From the NCBI GenBank assembly GCA_022410635.1, contig JAJVDF010001207.1:117563-181562 (forward strand): 64,000 bases of DNA. The letters are read 5' to 3'. This stretch comes from Tretioscincus oriximinensis. Lineage: Eukaryota; Chordata; Lepidosauria; Squamata; Gymnophthalmidae. Of the stretch, positions 22,521 through 34,562 are shown piece after piece; the first letter of the stretch is position 1; each line of letters starts with the position of its first letter. The position numbers and the translations under genes were made by a program. Under the pieces are notes generated by a model. It did no database searches. It was given only the letters and a program-made list of their open reading frames with translations, and had not been told where the DNA came from.

Positions 22521-25500
22521 ATTTCCTGTGATGCTCTGATTCACATAAGAGACCTTTTTCTGGGCTTTAGAATGGAATATAGCATTAGTATACAGATCCT
22601 GTAATGCCCCCAGAGACTTATATTAATTCCTTTTTTATCTGTTTTAATTACCCCACCCCACCTAGCTTAGTTGCCTTTGTGTAGTTTTCTTGGGAGGGAT
22701 CCATATTTAGGCCCTGTAACTTTAAGAGATCTGGTGGGAGGTCATAGAGTTCTAGGGAAGGAAGAGTTAGGTTTCAAACTTTTTTTTTCAATTAAATCTT
22801 TTATCTTAAATTGTTTGATTATGAGAGTTTCACCTTCTGTCCTCCTCTAGAAAATAGCACCCAAATTTAGTATCAGCTTGGGGGACAGGACAGATCCCAC
22901 TACTGTATTTTTGCTACTTTCTTGTTTACTATATAGTGATTCAGCCTCTCCTGTGTGCCTGATACATTCCACTTACCATACTTCAGTTCAAAATTAAAAT
23001 CTTTGGAGACTCATTGGCCTACAAGTTCTTGTGGATCTGCAAGGGAGCCTATAACTATTTGTTCCATGTGAATGGTTATTCAGTTTTGGGGAGTCTTGAA
23101 GCTGGAATACTTTGGAACCTTCACAATCAACTATCAACTTTGTTGACTGTATTTGCAGACTTCGACATCAAAGTCTAATAGTGGACTAGTTGAGCCTAGT
23201 CTGGAACACAGAAGCAGGCAGAAAGCCTATCTCTTTAGAGTGGTGCACATTGCATTCATTCCTAGCTCTTCTGAATGCTTGGAGACTGGTCCTAAATCTC
23301 ATGTGAGCTTTGGGGTTGTGGTAGGGGCTGTCTTGATCAATGCTGCTGTGCAATGGTGTTCCAGATCATCCCCCCTGGACCAGCAGGTTTCACTGTTCCA
23401 GATCTACTTCCTTTAAAAAGGCAGAGTAAGTGTAGAAAATCCCTTTGAGACCCCTCCCCTTTTTACCTACCTTTTGGCAGCTCATCTTTTCCTCTCTATT
23501 TTTATTTGCTCTGATGTTTTGCTGTGAATAGAGAATTAAGTGGCCCAAGGAAAGGGAGGCAATCACTTCCAGAAGTAGTTTTACATTAAAAAAATTAAGC
23601 CTTAGCCTATCTGCTTATTTTAAAGCAAATTTATGACAAGTTTTATAAAGTATACATTATTTTCAAGTGTTATTGCAGATATTCTGTCAGTCTTTATAAA
23701 TGTCCTCTATTCAAAATGCATTAATACAGTTGAGCATGAGCATTATATTTCACACTCATTGAACTGTATATGTATAATATATTTCCATAAACCAGGAATT
23801 GTCTGTACTGATGAAAGGAAACAGGTTAAAACAAGTAGTGTCTATGGGTGTGCTTATCATAAAGAGACATGAATTATAATAAGCTCATTATAGAAATCCA
23901 GCTATTGTCATTTAATATCCCATTCTTATAGCATTGAATAGATATATCTAGGGATGTGTGGTAGATGATAATGCTGTCATCTTGAAGGACTGTTAAGACC
24001 TAGATTTTTAATTTCTATTTCTATATACATGAATGAGTATAAAGGTTGTAAGAAATTGGATGGAAACTTATCTGGGACAAAATATAGGCAGGATCGTGAT
24101 GTGTTTACACCACACTGGCTCCTTCTTGTGTATTCAAGGAAGAGTTAGAATGTGGAATCTATAGATGCTGCCTCACTGTTCTGTCCAAACCACAGTTGGA
24201 AATTTGATCACTGCAATTTGACATGCAGGGTATTTGGCAGCATGTAGAAAGCAGGCTGCCACTTCTCTTAATATGGAAAGAGAAGGCACTACCCTTTTAG
24301 GCAGAAAAAGAAGGATGGTTTCTCCTTTGTGGAACTGACTAAAGGCTAACTCTAGATACCAAGTAACTAGTGAGATCATCACAACATTGCACTGGAGCTA
24401 TCAGGCATCATTGTGACCTCCTCAAGTTACAATGTGCAGAAAACAATCTCTGTAGCTTGCATGGGAAATCCAGCAGCAATATTTCCATGAATAGTTTTGC
24501 TTATGTACATATCTGATGAGAAGTCATAGTAGTATTGGGGGTGGGGGGGCGATAAAAGAAAAAGGGTGGATGAGTGGGTGCCACTTGGAAATCCCCAGTG
24601 AAGCCATCGCATTTATAACCTACCAGATTTCCAGATAAACTGATCTTGTTTATTCCCCATGTGGCTTCCTGTGGGCTGAAGGCAACCATAGGGCCTTTTC
24701 ACACAAATGTTTGAATGCCTGAAGCATTTCAAAAGCATCCTAAGAGCTCCCTGAGCCAATTCAGTTGTGGATTGGTTAAAAGCAGTTCCTAAGCATAATT
24801 GATAAGTGATCCTGAGGTGGTGACCAAGCGATTAAGCCTCATAGATCAACTTTCAGAGTTGTATGATTTATATCTGGACCTTGTGATGGTAGATTCAGAC
24901 TTCTGCCATGCTAGGCTGAGACACTGTGATGCTAGTATGGAGCCTCATTGTTCAGCTCTGCCCTTGCACACCTGACACAATGTAGGAACAATGTGTTTAT
25001 TGCCCACTCACATGTAAAGAATGGAAAGATGGATTGCAAGGAATAGATTGGAGGATGGATATTCAAGTTGCTGGTTCTGCAGGATAAAAACCANCCCTCA
25101 CATTGCAAACAACATCATTAAGGTTAATGGTAAAGCCATCTTGTCTTAATCTATTAGAATATCTTCAGTTAAAGTAAGTGTGGGAAGCAACTATTGATAC
25201 TGGAGAAAAAAAAGAATATTTTCAGTATCCTCAAATTTGATGACTGGCTGACTCTAATAGATACATCAGACTCTGATAGATCCATAGAAGAAGGTCCATT
25301 GACAAGGAAATCACGGACCTTCTTCTATGGAAATGCTAGATTGTGGAGCAAAAGAAAATGTCCTTCTCCAAGTCAAAACTGAACAGCTATTTGCTATTTC
25401 CTTGGTAAGAGCTCTTCTCTTATGAATATGCAGGATGGTGGAAAAGCATCGTCAAATTTACCACCCTCTACTTTCTGGGCAATTGTTTGTAAAGGGTAGA

Positions 25501-27485
25501 AATAGTGGACGAATTCCTTCAATCCTGGTCTCAAAAAAGGATGTTTACAAGCCTAAAATTTATCTTCAAGTTGGATTAAAATCCAAGTGGAATAATTTCT
25601 GATTCTGCCTGCTCATCTGTCTTGGTGGTTCACAAACTCTTTGCTAATCCAAATTCCCTCAAACATACATTGCCCATTTTTACTATGGTAAATGTCACAA
25701 CAATTACAGCAGCCTGGATATATACGAGCTTTTAAATAATCTTCAGTCCTGAAGAACTGGACTAAGAACCAGAAAAAAATAGTTTTAAATTGGACTGGGA
25801 AAAAATGGGTGTGTGTGGTGGGGAAGGTGCCTGATTTAAACTGTCTTCAGGACTGACATCAGATATGTGATCAGGATCTTTGCCTCTTTATTTGCAAGAT
25901 AAATCAAGGATAGAGTTGGCCAATGGGTGTCTGGTGGAAGAGAAAATAATGTTCTCCAAGTTAAAGCATTGAATCAGAAAAAATGATCCATACTTTTTTC
26001 CTTAGTACTCAGAATATCATTTCTCCTTTTTTCTAAGAAAAAGTTGAAATAATTCTCCAGAGGCAATGTCTAAAGGGATCTGCTAAGAGAATGCCATTAC
26101 TTGAACTCTCATTCTTTTCTTGTACAGATTATCTTAGTAGTTTGGGGAGTCTTTGACAAATTGCCTTTGGTGAGAGATTGCTTACAGAAAAGATATTTCT
26201 TTGAAAGTGCTGATATACAGCGGTCATTTGTGCTTGGCTTTAATGGGGCTTAAATACATTTTAGTACATTTTATAGATTCTATGCCTATAAAATACTTCC
26301 ATTTCAATTGGCTTCTTTTATTATCCATGTGTTTAATTACTGGAGATATGAGCCCTTTGGAAAATAATGATCTCTTTTTGGAACTGGGAACAGAGCAGGG
26401 AGTTATTCTACTAATTAAATGAGCAGAGCATTAATAAAACTTTGGAATAAACTCCAAAAGGCTTGGTGATGCTAGCAACTTCAAAAGTTTGGGAAAGAGT
26501 TTTGACCAATCCACAATGGGCAAGATTATCAATTGTTATTTGCTTTGATTGCTGTGTAACTTTCTTTGACACGGGTATTTATTTAAATGTAAATAAATAA
26601 AAATAAATATTTTCCATGGAGGTCCTTATTCCAGAACAAATTCAAAGAAGAATTTCCTGCTATGTTGGAACTTCAATATATACCAATTCTAGAAGTTTCT
26701 GGATACAGCCATGTTCTGGATACAGAACATTTCCTATGTTCTGAAGCCTTGGAAATGATCTCGACAGAGTAAAGGATCAGCATCAAAACAATATTTATTT
26801 ATTTATAAATATAAAGAAATATGTCTAAGACTTGAAAGAATGAGATCAGTCTCACCTGTTACTGAAGGTTGTTCTAGCAAGTCTTCACAAACTACATGAT
26901 TCAGGCTAGTGTATATATTGAATAGCATTTCCCAACCAATTCTCATAGGCAATTCACACAAAAACCTTGGAGCTTCCACAACACCCTAGTAGTTTTTAGC
27001 TTNGTGCTAAAATATGGAATAAATGAGGAGAAGAGAAAGAGGAAAAAGAGAGGGAGGAAGAGAAAGCAGGAGAAAGTAGACATACTACGATTTAAGGCAT
27101 AGCACTTACTTATTCACCATGAACTACTCTGAAAGTGTCTGAGACATCCCCCTCCAGATGATGTGTTAAAAAATATTATGTTTGCGAGCAACTCCTGTCG
27201 CAAACACAACCTTTTAAACAGAACAGAGAGATGAGGAATTAGGATCATAATGCAGACACATGAGTTACCAGGATCATAGAGCTGAGTAGGAAGGATGTAA
27301 TCCAGAGCATGCTCAGTGAGGACTAAAGCAGTGGGAAATGTATGGGAATCTCATCCTGCTGTCCCCGGCATACAAAGGCTTAGAAGTTTCACCAGGATGT
27401 TGGAAAATATCAGCAATCAGACACTTTTATTACCAATGCATGGCGAAGCATAGTGAAAACATCTGTAATGTGAATAGCTGAAGAA
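22521..27485. other. 5 kb of non-coding DNA, no recognised gene
   Basis: No gene or dispersed repeat is identified beyond the hairpin at 25281-25331 and a GA-rich tract near 27022-27075. Confidence 0.4.
25281..25331. repeat. Perfect 17-bp inverted repeat with 17-nt loop
   Basis: The left arm 25281-25297 (tccatagaagaaggtcc) is the exact reverse complement of 25315-25331. The loop is 17 nt. Pairing does not continue convincingly outside the arms, so it is shorter than a typical animal pre-miRNA. Function is unknown. Confidence 0.75.
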
Positions 27486-27876
27486 TAAGGTTGCCATACG
27501 TCCCGGGAAGGCAGAACAATCCCGGCTTTGGGGACTAAAATATAGTCCCTCCGGGTTTTAAGATAAAATCCCGGATTTTTACATTCCCCAATGCTGCATC
27601 AGGGAATGTAAAAATCCAGGATTTTAAAGGCAAAGGAGCCATCAGGTCTGACAGCTGCAGCCCAAGCAATGCTTTCCAGGGTCCTGGAAGGAACCTCGGA
27701 GCGTGCCGGAGCTGATCCTCTGCTGGAAGTGGGGTTTTGAGCCTGCTGTCAGGCAAAGCGCACCAACTTGCCTCCAGCAAAGGAAAAATGCTTGGGTTTT
27801 TGACAGGAGAAAAGAGCTTTTGTGCAGCTCCACCCACCCCGTCCCAGTTTTGGGCTGCCAAAATATGGCAACCCTA
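27486..27876 (+). mobile_element. hAT-type non-autonomous transposon, copy 2, 391 bp
   Basis: Same family and orientation as 22068-22520, with the same termini and interior hairpin (near 27575-27620). The perfect 8-bp target duplication CTGAAGAA is at 27478-27485 and 27877-27884. It is 62 bp shorter than copy 1, mainly because it lacks the TG/CG-rich stretch near the right end. Different target duplications show two independent insertions. Confidence 0.9.
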
Positions 27877-29088
27877 CTGAAGAAGGAAGATGGTGTAACA
27901 TCCCGGCAAGAACCAAGTAACCTTGTGTGCACGCACCCTAAGAAACCTAAAACAATGTAAATGCAATCTATGAGAAGGTTGGCATATTCTATTTGAACAC
28001 TGTTATGTATTTTTGTATGCAAGCATCATTGTCTTGTGATCTCATTCACAGTGTGTTCCTTAATCTAAAGCTTTTCAAGTGACAAGCCTGGTGCCATTTT
28101 CATGCCACACAATGTGCAAAGACAATAGCAGACAGGGGACANTCTGCCTTGTCTTGTGATAAGATACAGTTGAAAACCATTAAATGCAATATCCTCCTTC
28201 AACCCAATCTTACCGAATGCATTTTTCCCAGCAGCCTAGTCTTATTCAAAGCTTTATGAAATTAAGTCTTGACGTCAAGCATAAACTACAAGCAATTACA
28301 CAAAAAGACATGGATCTTCAGATCTGAAATGTGGACAACAATAATTTCTGTCCCAGTTTCTACAATACAGGAGTCTTAGACCTCTGCCAAGAATCACATA
28401 AAGTCACAAAAGCAAAAACAATGTTATCAAAGACAAAGCCATGAGAAATCAATTGTGCATACAAGATAGGCAGTCGCTTCTGGGTTTTACCGATAATTTT
28501 GAACAAACAATTTTGCTCACTATAGATTGAGGGAAACCACTGGAAATCATTTTATCATGTGTCAGTTATTTGCAGGAAACCTTTTGTTGAGAAGATGAGT
28601 GCTATAGAGAAGATAATGCAGAACTATATAAGAAATAAAGATTCCCTAAGTTAACCCTGACAACTGGATTCATCTATGTAATTATCCTGCCAATAAAGCA
28701 GTCACTTGGTAATGTCGTTTTCTGGAAGTTTAAAAATTCTGCACTGGCTGATATAGTGCCCCCCTTCTGCACACTGGTATGATACAAGAGAGGCCCCAAG
28801 TGAAATCTTATTCTATGGTGTATATAGGAGGAGATAAGGGGTGCTGTTGCTCTGAGTGAAGGATGGGAGAAGAGTGCAAACTAGATCTCACACCCACCCC
28901 AAACATGGTTGTATTACCATTGAGCTGTGTTCACCTTAAATTTGTTAATATGCTGGCAGTTCCATTAGGGGCAGTAAAAGGGACTGGTTAGGCCTATGCC
29001 ACATAAATCATGCAGAGGAAAAGGCCCTACCTGAGAAAACTATGAAAGGGTGAAGCCTGAATACAATAATTCCTCTGGTCAACAATAA
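27877..29088. other. Non-coding DNA, no recognised feature
   Basis: No gene or repeat is recognised. Confidence 0.45.
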
Positions 29089-29471
29089 AACTGCGTGCAC
29101 ATGATGACTTAAAAACCGCTATAAAGCTATATTTCATGATCAGTGTCCCAGTTCCGTACTATCGCTCACTGAGTGCAGTCCGAGAATATTTTTTTTTAGT
29201 CACAACAGCCACTAGAAACGACTGCTGCATTCTTGCTTGTTTTCACCTCTCATGCCTAATTTGTGCACACGCATTTGCTCGGGAGAGGACTGGGGTTGGC
29301 TGAGAGAGGATGGAAGTTCTCTGGAACGANGCCCAAATTTCCCAGCAATAGTTTATTCCAGGAAAAATGGCATTTATTGCTGGACGACTGCTGTAAAATG
29401 CTTAACCCGTGTGCTGGAGTCTTCCTCATCTCGCTCCGATCAAGGTAGAAATATGCTGTGTGCAAGCAGCC
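29089..29471 (-). mobile_element. TIR element, GGCTGYRTTCACAC family, 383 bp
   Basis: The left end is AACTGCGTGCACATGATG and the right end, read inward, is GGCTGCTTGCACACAGCA. Both flanks carry TAA (29086-29088 and 29472-29474), a possible 3-bp target duplication of the PIF/Harbinger type. The left inner sequence 'cttaaaaaccgctataaagc' matches the right inner end of 37796-38369 in reverse. No transposase is present. Assignment to a superfamily is tentative because a 3-bp match can arise by chance. Confidence 0.6.
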
Positions 29472-30439
29472 TAAGTTGCTAATGTATTTTGTGCTGAATA
29501 ATTCATGCTGATTGGTGTTCTTTACTGAGAACTTCAGTTCTAACTTCGCAATCCCTGGCAGAGACTTAGTTTAGTGGTCAACTAATGCAATATTTAATTC
29601 CCTTATCACATAAATCCTTTATCACTTTTTAGCATTACTTCTCCATTTTGCATTTTTGAATACAAATGACAATACATAGTACAGTGGGGATAGCAGATTT
29701 ATTTTCCACAAAGAAGTGTATATTACTGGGTGATTTATTTTGAATCCGTCCCACAAAAGCTCTAATGCTAGAAACTTTCATTCCTAGCCCTTCAGTATTT
29801 CCAGAGACTATCCCTAAAACCTGTGCAAAGTTTAGGGACAGTATGGGAACTGATTTTGAATTGGATCCCCATGCAGATAGTATTGTTTCAGATCACTGCT
29901 TGCCAAGTTCCAACAATGGGCCTCACTGAACCCCCAGGGCAAGATAAATGCAAAAGTGCTCTAAACATTTTTATAGCTGACTGCTATATTTGCAGTCAGG
30001 ATGAAGAATATAAAGGACGAAGAACAGTTAGAAATTAATCCAGCTTGGTAGATTGGCACCTATAATTGATACATTTTAAAAAGGGAGGTACTCTATTATA
30101 TAATATCATTCTTAGATGCTTTGCAATAATATTCCAAACTTAGTTTCCCCTGCACACAATGACCCTTGACAAGAAGAGAATTTCCATTTCTCTCTCTTAC
30201 AATGGTGCAGAGATTCAGTCTTGGTGAAAAAGATCCCCTGGGAGTCATGTTCCCACAGTCACTTAAATTATATCAGTAACTAAACTCATTTTACAAGATT
30301 AGATTAATTGTCAACAGAGCTATCAAGCTTGCCTGCTCTCTGGGGGTAAATGAAAATATTTTATTGCACCTAGAAAGGGTATTTAGGGAGAAACATCACT
30401 GTTCATCACAAGTCACGGATACAATTCCTAGTTTCCAGA
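29472..30439. other. Non-coding DNA, no recognised feature
   Basis: No gene or repeat is recognised. Confidence 0.45.
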
Positions 30440-30641
30440 TAGGCTGAACAGATGACCGTTTTGGCGGGGTTGGAAACCCGTTTTGGGGGTGCCTCCTGTT
30501 TTATTCTGAGGAAAAACAAACAAAAAACATTTCAAAAAATATTTTTTTGAAAAAGGTTTTCTCAGAAAAAACTGAGAGGCACCCCAAAACAGGGTTTTCC
30601 AAACACCCCCCCACTAAAAATGGGGTCATCTGGTCAGCCTA
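30440..30641. mobile_element. Foldback (palindromic) MITE-like element, ~200 bp
   Basis: The left end (t)aggctgaacagatgacc pairs with the right end ggtcatctggtcagcct(a), and the complementarity continues inward for about 85 bp with mismatches ('gttttgggggtgcctc' against 'gaggcaccccaaaac'). The centre is A/T-rich. TA occurs at both outer ends and may be a target duplication, but it may also be part of the inverted repeat. No 8-bp duplication is visible. The class is unassigned. Confidence 0.65.
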
Positions 30642-31869
30642 AATTGTTGCCTGAAAAAAAATGTGGTCAATAGAAGCCAAAATCTATTGTGCAGTCCAGT
30701 GAAAACAAAGGATTCTGGGATCTGTGTAAAGAAGTCCAGACCTTTCTGTGGCCTAAGTACTGCTTCAAGGAAAAAGAACTTTCAAATCAAGGAGAAACTT
30801 CTCTGCTAAGCTATGCAGATAAAATCAAACAATTTGCCTACAATTCACATACGTATACACATTTAAGGCTAGGAAATGCATTTCCACAATGTATTGTTCC
30901 ACTTTTAATGTGGATTACATATGACACGAAAGTACTAGAATCAATATACTATCACCCCTAAGTTACTTTTGACCTATTGTTTTAAATATACACCTATGCA
31001 CATACTATTTCAAAGGCAAAAGATGTAATTCTGCCAGCATTCATCTTCAAAAAGAGTGGATTAATTGCATGCATCTGCCCATATGNCAGTGTTAGCTGCA
31101 ATCAAATGTGTTTCCACACAGGAGATTAAACCAAGTAGCTAGCTTGATCAGAAAATGTCATATCACAGAACTTCCGGTCCTGGAATTTAGNTAATGTTGC
31201 CATGCTGGAGGCCTGCAGAGCATCAGCATAATCCTTTAATGACTTCCCAAGATTCCATTGAAAATTAAGATTGACACCAATTTTTATCTGCCTGGCACTG
31301 CTTGTATGAAGAATTACTTATTTAATACGTGAATAAAATTTTAACAAATTGCTTGTTTTGTGCACAGAATATAGAAAGGGTTTAGGAATCATATTAAGGA
31401 CAGATCAGTAGCTCATNTCTAAAGAAAAGAAATGTGACAATCTCATGTTCTCTATGGAAACTCAGCTCCTAGTTTTAAATGCAAGNGATACTAAGATTGT
31501 CTATTTAACAGGAGATGGTGTTTTTTGATGCATAAAAAGGTGAGGAGACGGGAAGATAAATATGTTATGTCCAAGATGTGTGTGGTAGTGCTGGCCTCTC
31601 TGGTTAATAGGTGGGAAGATCTACAAAAATGGCAATCGTCTGGATGCACCCATGGGAAATGTATTCAGAGTATTGCCACGTTCTTCTTCCTTGGGAAATG
31701 GATTCAGAGTATTGCCACATTCTTCTACCTCATTTAAGCCTGCTGATATTCATCCACATTCATCCACATGAGTCTTGTTCAAATTAATTTTCATTTCTTT
31801 CTTAAAAAGGTGATTGGTTAAAGAAAACAAACTTTCAAATGAATGCACAAATGACACGATCACTGAGAG
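30642..31869. other. Non-coding DNA, no recognised feature
   Basis: No gene or repeat is recognised. A short tandem-like repetition 'gggaaatg(t/g)attcagagtattgccac' occurs near 31653-31720. Confidence 0.4.
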
Positions 31870-32360
31870 CTGGTCTTATAGCTGAGAGATCTGGTTTCGA
31901 GACCCTGTGTCAGATGTGCAGAGGGGTAAGTGCTCTCTAGTGGATTAAGCCAATTCAGCTATTCGAAAGAAAGTAGATTTGCAGTCTACATTTCAGTTAG
32001 ATAAATGAGTATCATCATTAACCTGCAAAGGAGCTAGCAGCACTTTGAGACTAACTTGAGAAAAGTGGGTGGCATAAGCTTTTGTAGACACCTCAGAAGT
32101 AGACATGTCAGAAGTAGACGTGTCTATTAAAGCTTATGCCACCTACTTTTCTCACGTTAGTCTCAAAGTGCTGCTAGCTCCTTTGCTGGACTTTCTACTA
32201 GAATAACACAGCTATTTCTCTAAAAAAATCATTAAGCTGGTGAGGAAGATAGATATAAGCCTTCAGGCAAAAATTAACCTTGTAAGCCACTCTGAATCCC
32301 TTCAGGTGAGAAATGTGGGGTATAAAAAACAGATTCTTCTTCCTCTGCCTCTTCATCCTC
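31870..32360 (+). mobile_element. tRNA-derived SINE, type 1, split by a nested retroposon
   Basis: The tRNA-like head and first body part ('tggtttcgagaccctgtgtc', then 'cagctattcgaaaga') lie before 32014. The second part ('gccttcaggcaaaaatta', then 'ttgtaagccactctgaatcc') and TTC-rich tail resume after 32235. The interruption is the palindromic retroposon 32022-32227. Confidence 0.8.
32022..32227 (+). mobile_element. Palindromic retroposon, nested in a SINE
   Basis: Two inverted arms (from 'caaaggagctagcagcactt' and back to 'aagtgctgctagctcctttg') are followed by the 3' tail 'actaga(a)taacacagctatttctct' shared by the copies at 41276 and 54931. The target duplication atcattaa is at 32014-32021 and 32228-32235. 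The centre of the palindrome is partly scrambled. It is younger than the SINE it interrupts. Confidence 0.8.
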
Positions 32361-33446
32361 CTCCATTGGGGCTGTTTTAAAAAGAAATATGGTCAGAGGA
32401 AGAAATCTATTGGGAACTTTTGGAACAACATCAGCCCATTATACNTTAAGGTCCATGTGGATTTCTAGCTGAGAAAAACAAATAGTCAGTGGGCACACTA
32501 TAATTTGTAATGCTCAAACACNGTTGTTTGTTTCCAGCAATAGAATTCTTTCCAAAGTGATTTTTACAAAGGAAAATGTACTGCTGAAACCAGCTCCATT
32601 TCCCACATATACTGTATGTGAGTGGTAACGAGGATAGTCACAGATACTTTAAAATATCCAGTNTCTCTTTGTGTAGGCATACATAATTGCATTTACTTCC
32701 CAGCATGCTCTATTTTTTTCTAATTCTTTTTATTCAGGAAATTGATCAAATTAGGGGCTACCAGACCTCTCCACTTTATTAAAAGTCAGGGCAGCAGAGT
32801 ACATTTCAGTGTCATAATCCATTTAGTGACCTTCCATGCAATTTCAGCATCCTTGAAAAAGGTCCTATTAACTTATCTTAATATAAAGACAAACAGAAGA
32901 GCCATAAATTTAATAGTGCCAAGACTGAACTATCAGGAAGAGGTCACACACAAGCTAGTTTCAGGATTGTATTCTCATTATAAGCAAAATTCTTGTGAAT
33001 GGTATAAAGAAACATAGTGCCAACCACACAAAATTGGAAGCAAGTGTCTGGATGGAAGTAGCTGGATTTCGTTCCACTTTGGCTATAGTCCTACACATAA
33101 TATCTATCNTCATTTTGAAAAATATAAGAAGCCCAAGAGGTGCTGAAGGATATCAGAGCAGACTATGGATCTGAAAGGAGGCGAGGAAGGAGAAAGATGT
33201 TTCTGTTGCGTTGCATAAGGATCATGTCAGTCACAGTCTAAGTAACTTCCCCTAAGACTAACTGGAAGTTTACAGATGCTAGCTGCCTCTAATATGGCAA
33301 AACTGAAAGCTAATAATGACAAAAAGGTACAGTCTAGTTCTTTTTCTTTTATCATTTGCAAACCGGTGATGAATCTTCCTGTTTAGAAATGTTTACAGAA
33401 TCTAAGAAGAGAGATTCAAAACAGTCAAACTCAAGAAGAATCACAA
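32361..33446. other. Non-coding DNA, no recognised feature
   Basis: No gene or repeat is recognised. Confidence 0.45.
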
Positions 33447-33630
33447 TCAAAGGGACTCAGAGTGGCTTATAAGGTTATTTTTTTCCCGAAGGATTACATC
33501 TATTTTATTTTCTTCACTATGTTATAGTGGCACATAATTAATCTACTCNCAAAATGTCTTTACTTTCAAATAGCTGAGGCCAGTAGAGGACACTCTCTTC
33601 CCTCCTCACCAACACATGAGGCCACGAACT
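33447..33630 (-). mobile_element. tRNA-derived SINE, type 1, decayed
   Basis: Contains 'aaagggactcagagtggctt', 'cccgaaggattacat', 'ctttcaaatagctgaggcc' and remnants of the tRNA-like head, in reverse orientation to the copy at 816. The A/T-rich middle is diverged. Confidence 0.65.
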
Positions 33631-34247
33631 TTGATATCTATGTTGAAACACCAAAGCTCTTAAGTGTTGCTCAACTATTTTTACAGCAATAAACCCATTT
33701 TTGTTGCTATTGCTTGGGTTTGATTCCCTGACCCTGAGGATCTACAGTTGTATACACACACATGTTTTTTTTAGTTCTTCAGCTTAAAGGAAAAAATATA
33801 TGCTTGTTGAAAAATGATAGATTCCATTAATCCATAATAAAGACCACAAAATGCACTTCCCAAATGCNTTCTTTGTATGAATTAGAGGTGTGACAGAATA
33901 TTAGAGTCTCCACTAAGGGAACTTAGAGAAACTTCTACACTGCATGCTTTTGGTGTGAAGTGTAAAGAACCCTCCTTACCATAACTGAGAACATCAGGCC
34001 AGGAATGCATCACAGTGAGGCACAGCATGCCATCAACCACCCACATGGCTATGTCCTGAAGNAGGAAAAGTGGCCAGAAATTACCAGCAGGGGATTGTTT
34101 TCACAGTCCAAAGTTTTAGAACACTCTCTGATGTGCTTCTAGGTGTGATTTTCATGCTATGAGATATCCACGTGGACATTGCATCCTCTAGAAGACCATG
34201 CCCCGAAGTATAATGAGAAGCCTACACCCCTTCTGTGTCTCTCCCTT

Positions 34248-34377
34248 CCTCACACATCTGAAGAAGTAGGTATGTCTATGAAAGCACATGCTATCTACCT
34301 TTCTCCTGTTAATCTCCATGTACTACAAACCCCCTTGCTGGACTTTCTGAATTAAGACTATTTTTCTGAAATCAACT
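34248..34377 (+). mobile_element. Palindromic-retroposon family, single-arm (monomer) copy
   Basis: Begins 'catctgaagaagtaggtatg' and ends 'ttgctggactttctg' plus a tail like 'actatttttctgaaat', matching the right arm and tail of the palindromic copies but lacking the left arm. Possible imperfect target duplication 'cttcctcac'/'cttcttcac' flanks it. This may be the unit from which the palindromic forms derive. Confidence 0.6.
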
Positions 34378-34523
34378 TCTTCACTCAGGTGTAGAAAAGA
34401 GAGGCTACTCCCTAGGAATATTCTCTGTCCATATTTGACAGAGCGTAGTCCAGTCTAGGTGGCCACAAATGATAATTAATGGTATTTAATTCCTTTCTGC
34501 ACTGGGCCTTATTTTGGGCTGTA

Positions 34524-34562
34524 TTCTGGAATACACGTCTGGAATACTCGTCTGGAATACCT
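34524..34562. repeat. Short tandem repeat, ~13-bp unit, 3 copies
   Basis: The unit 'cgtctggaatact' is repeated about three times with small differences. No function is suggested. Confidence 0.6.

Noticed and set aside
25281..25331. miRNA precursor
   Set aside because: The stem is only 17 bp and pairing does not continue outward, which is too short for a canonical animal precursor.
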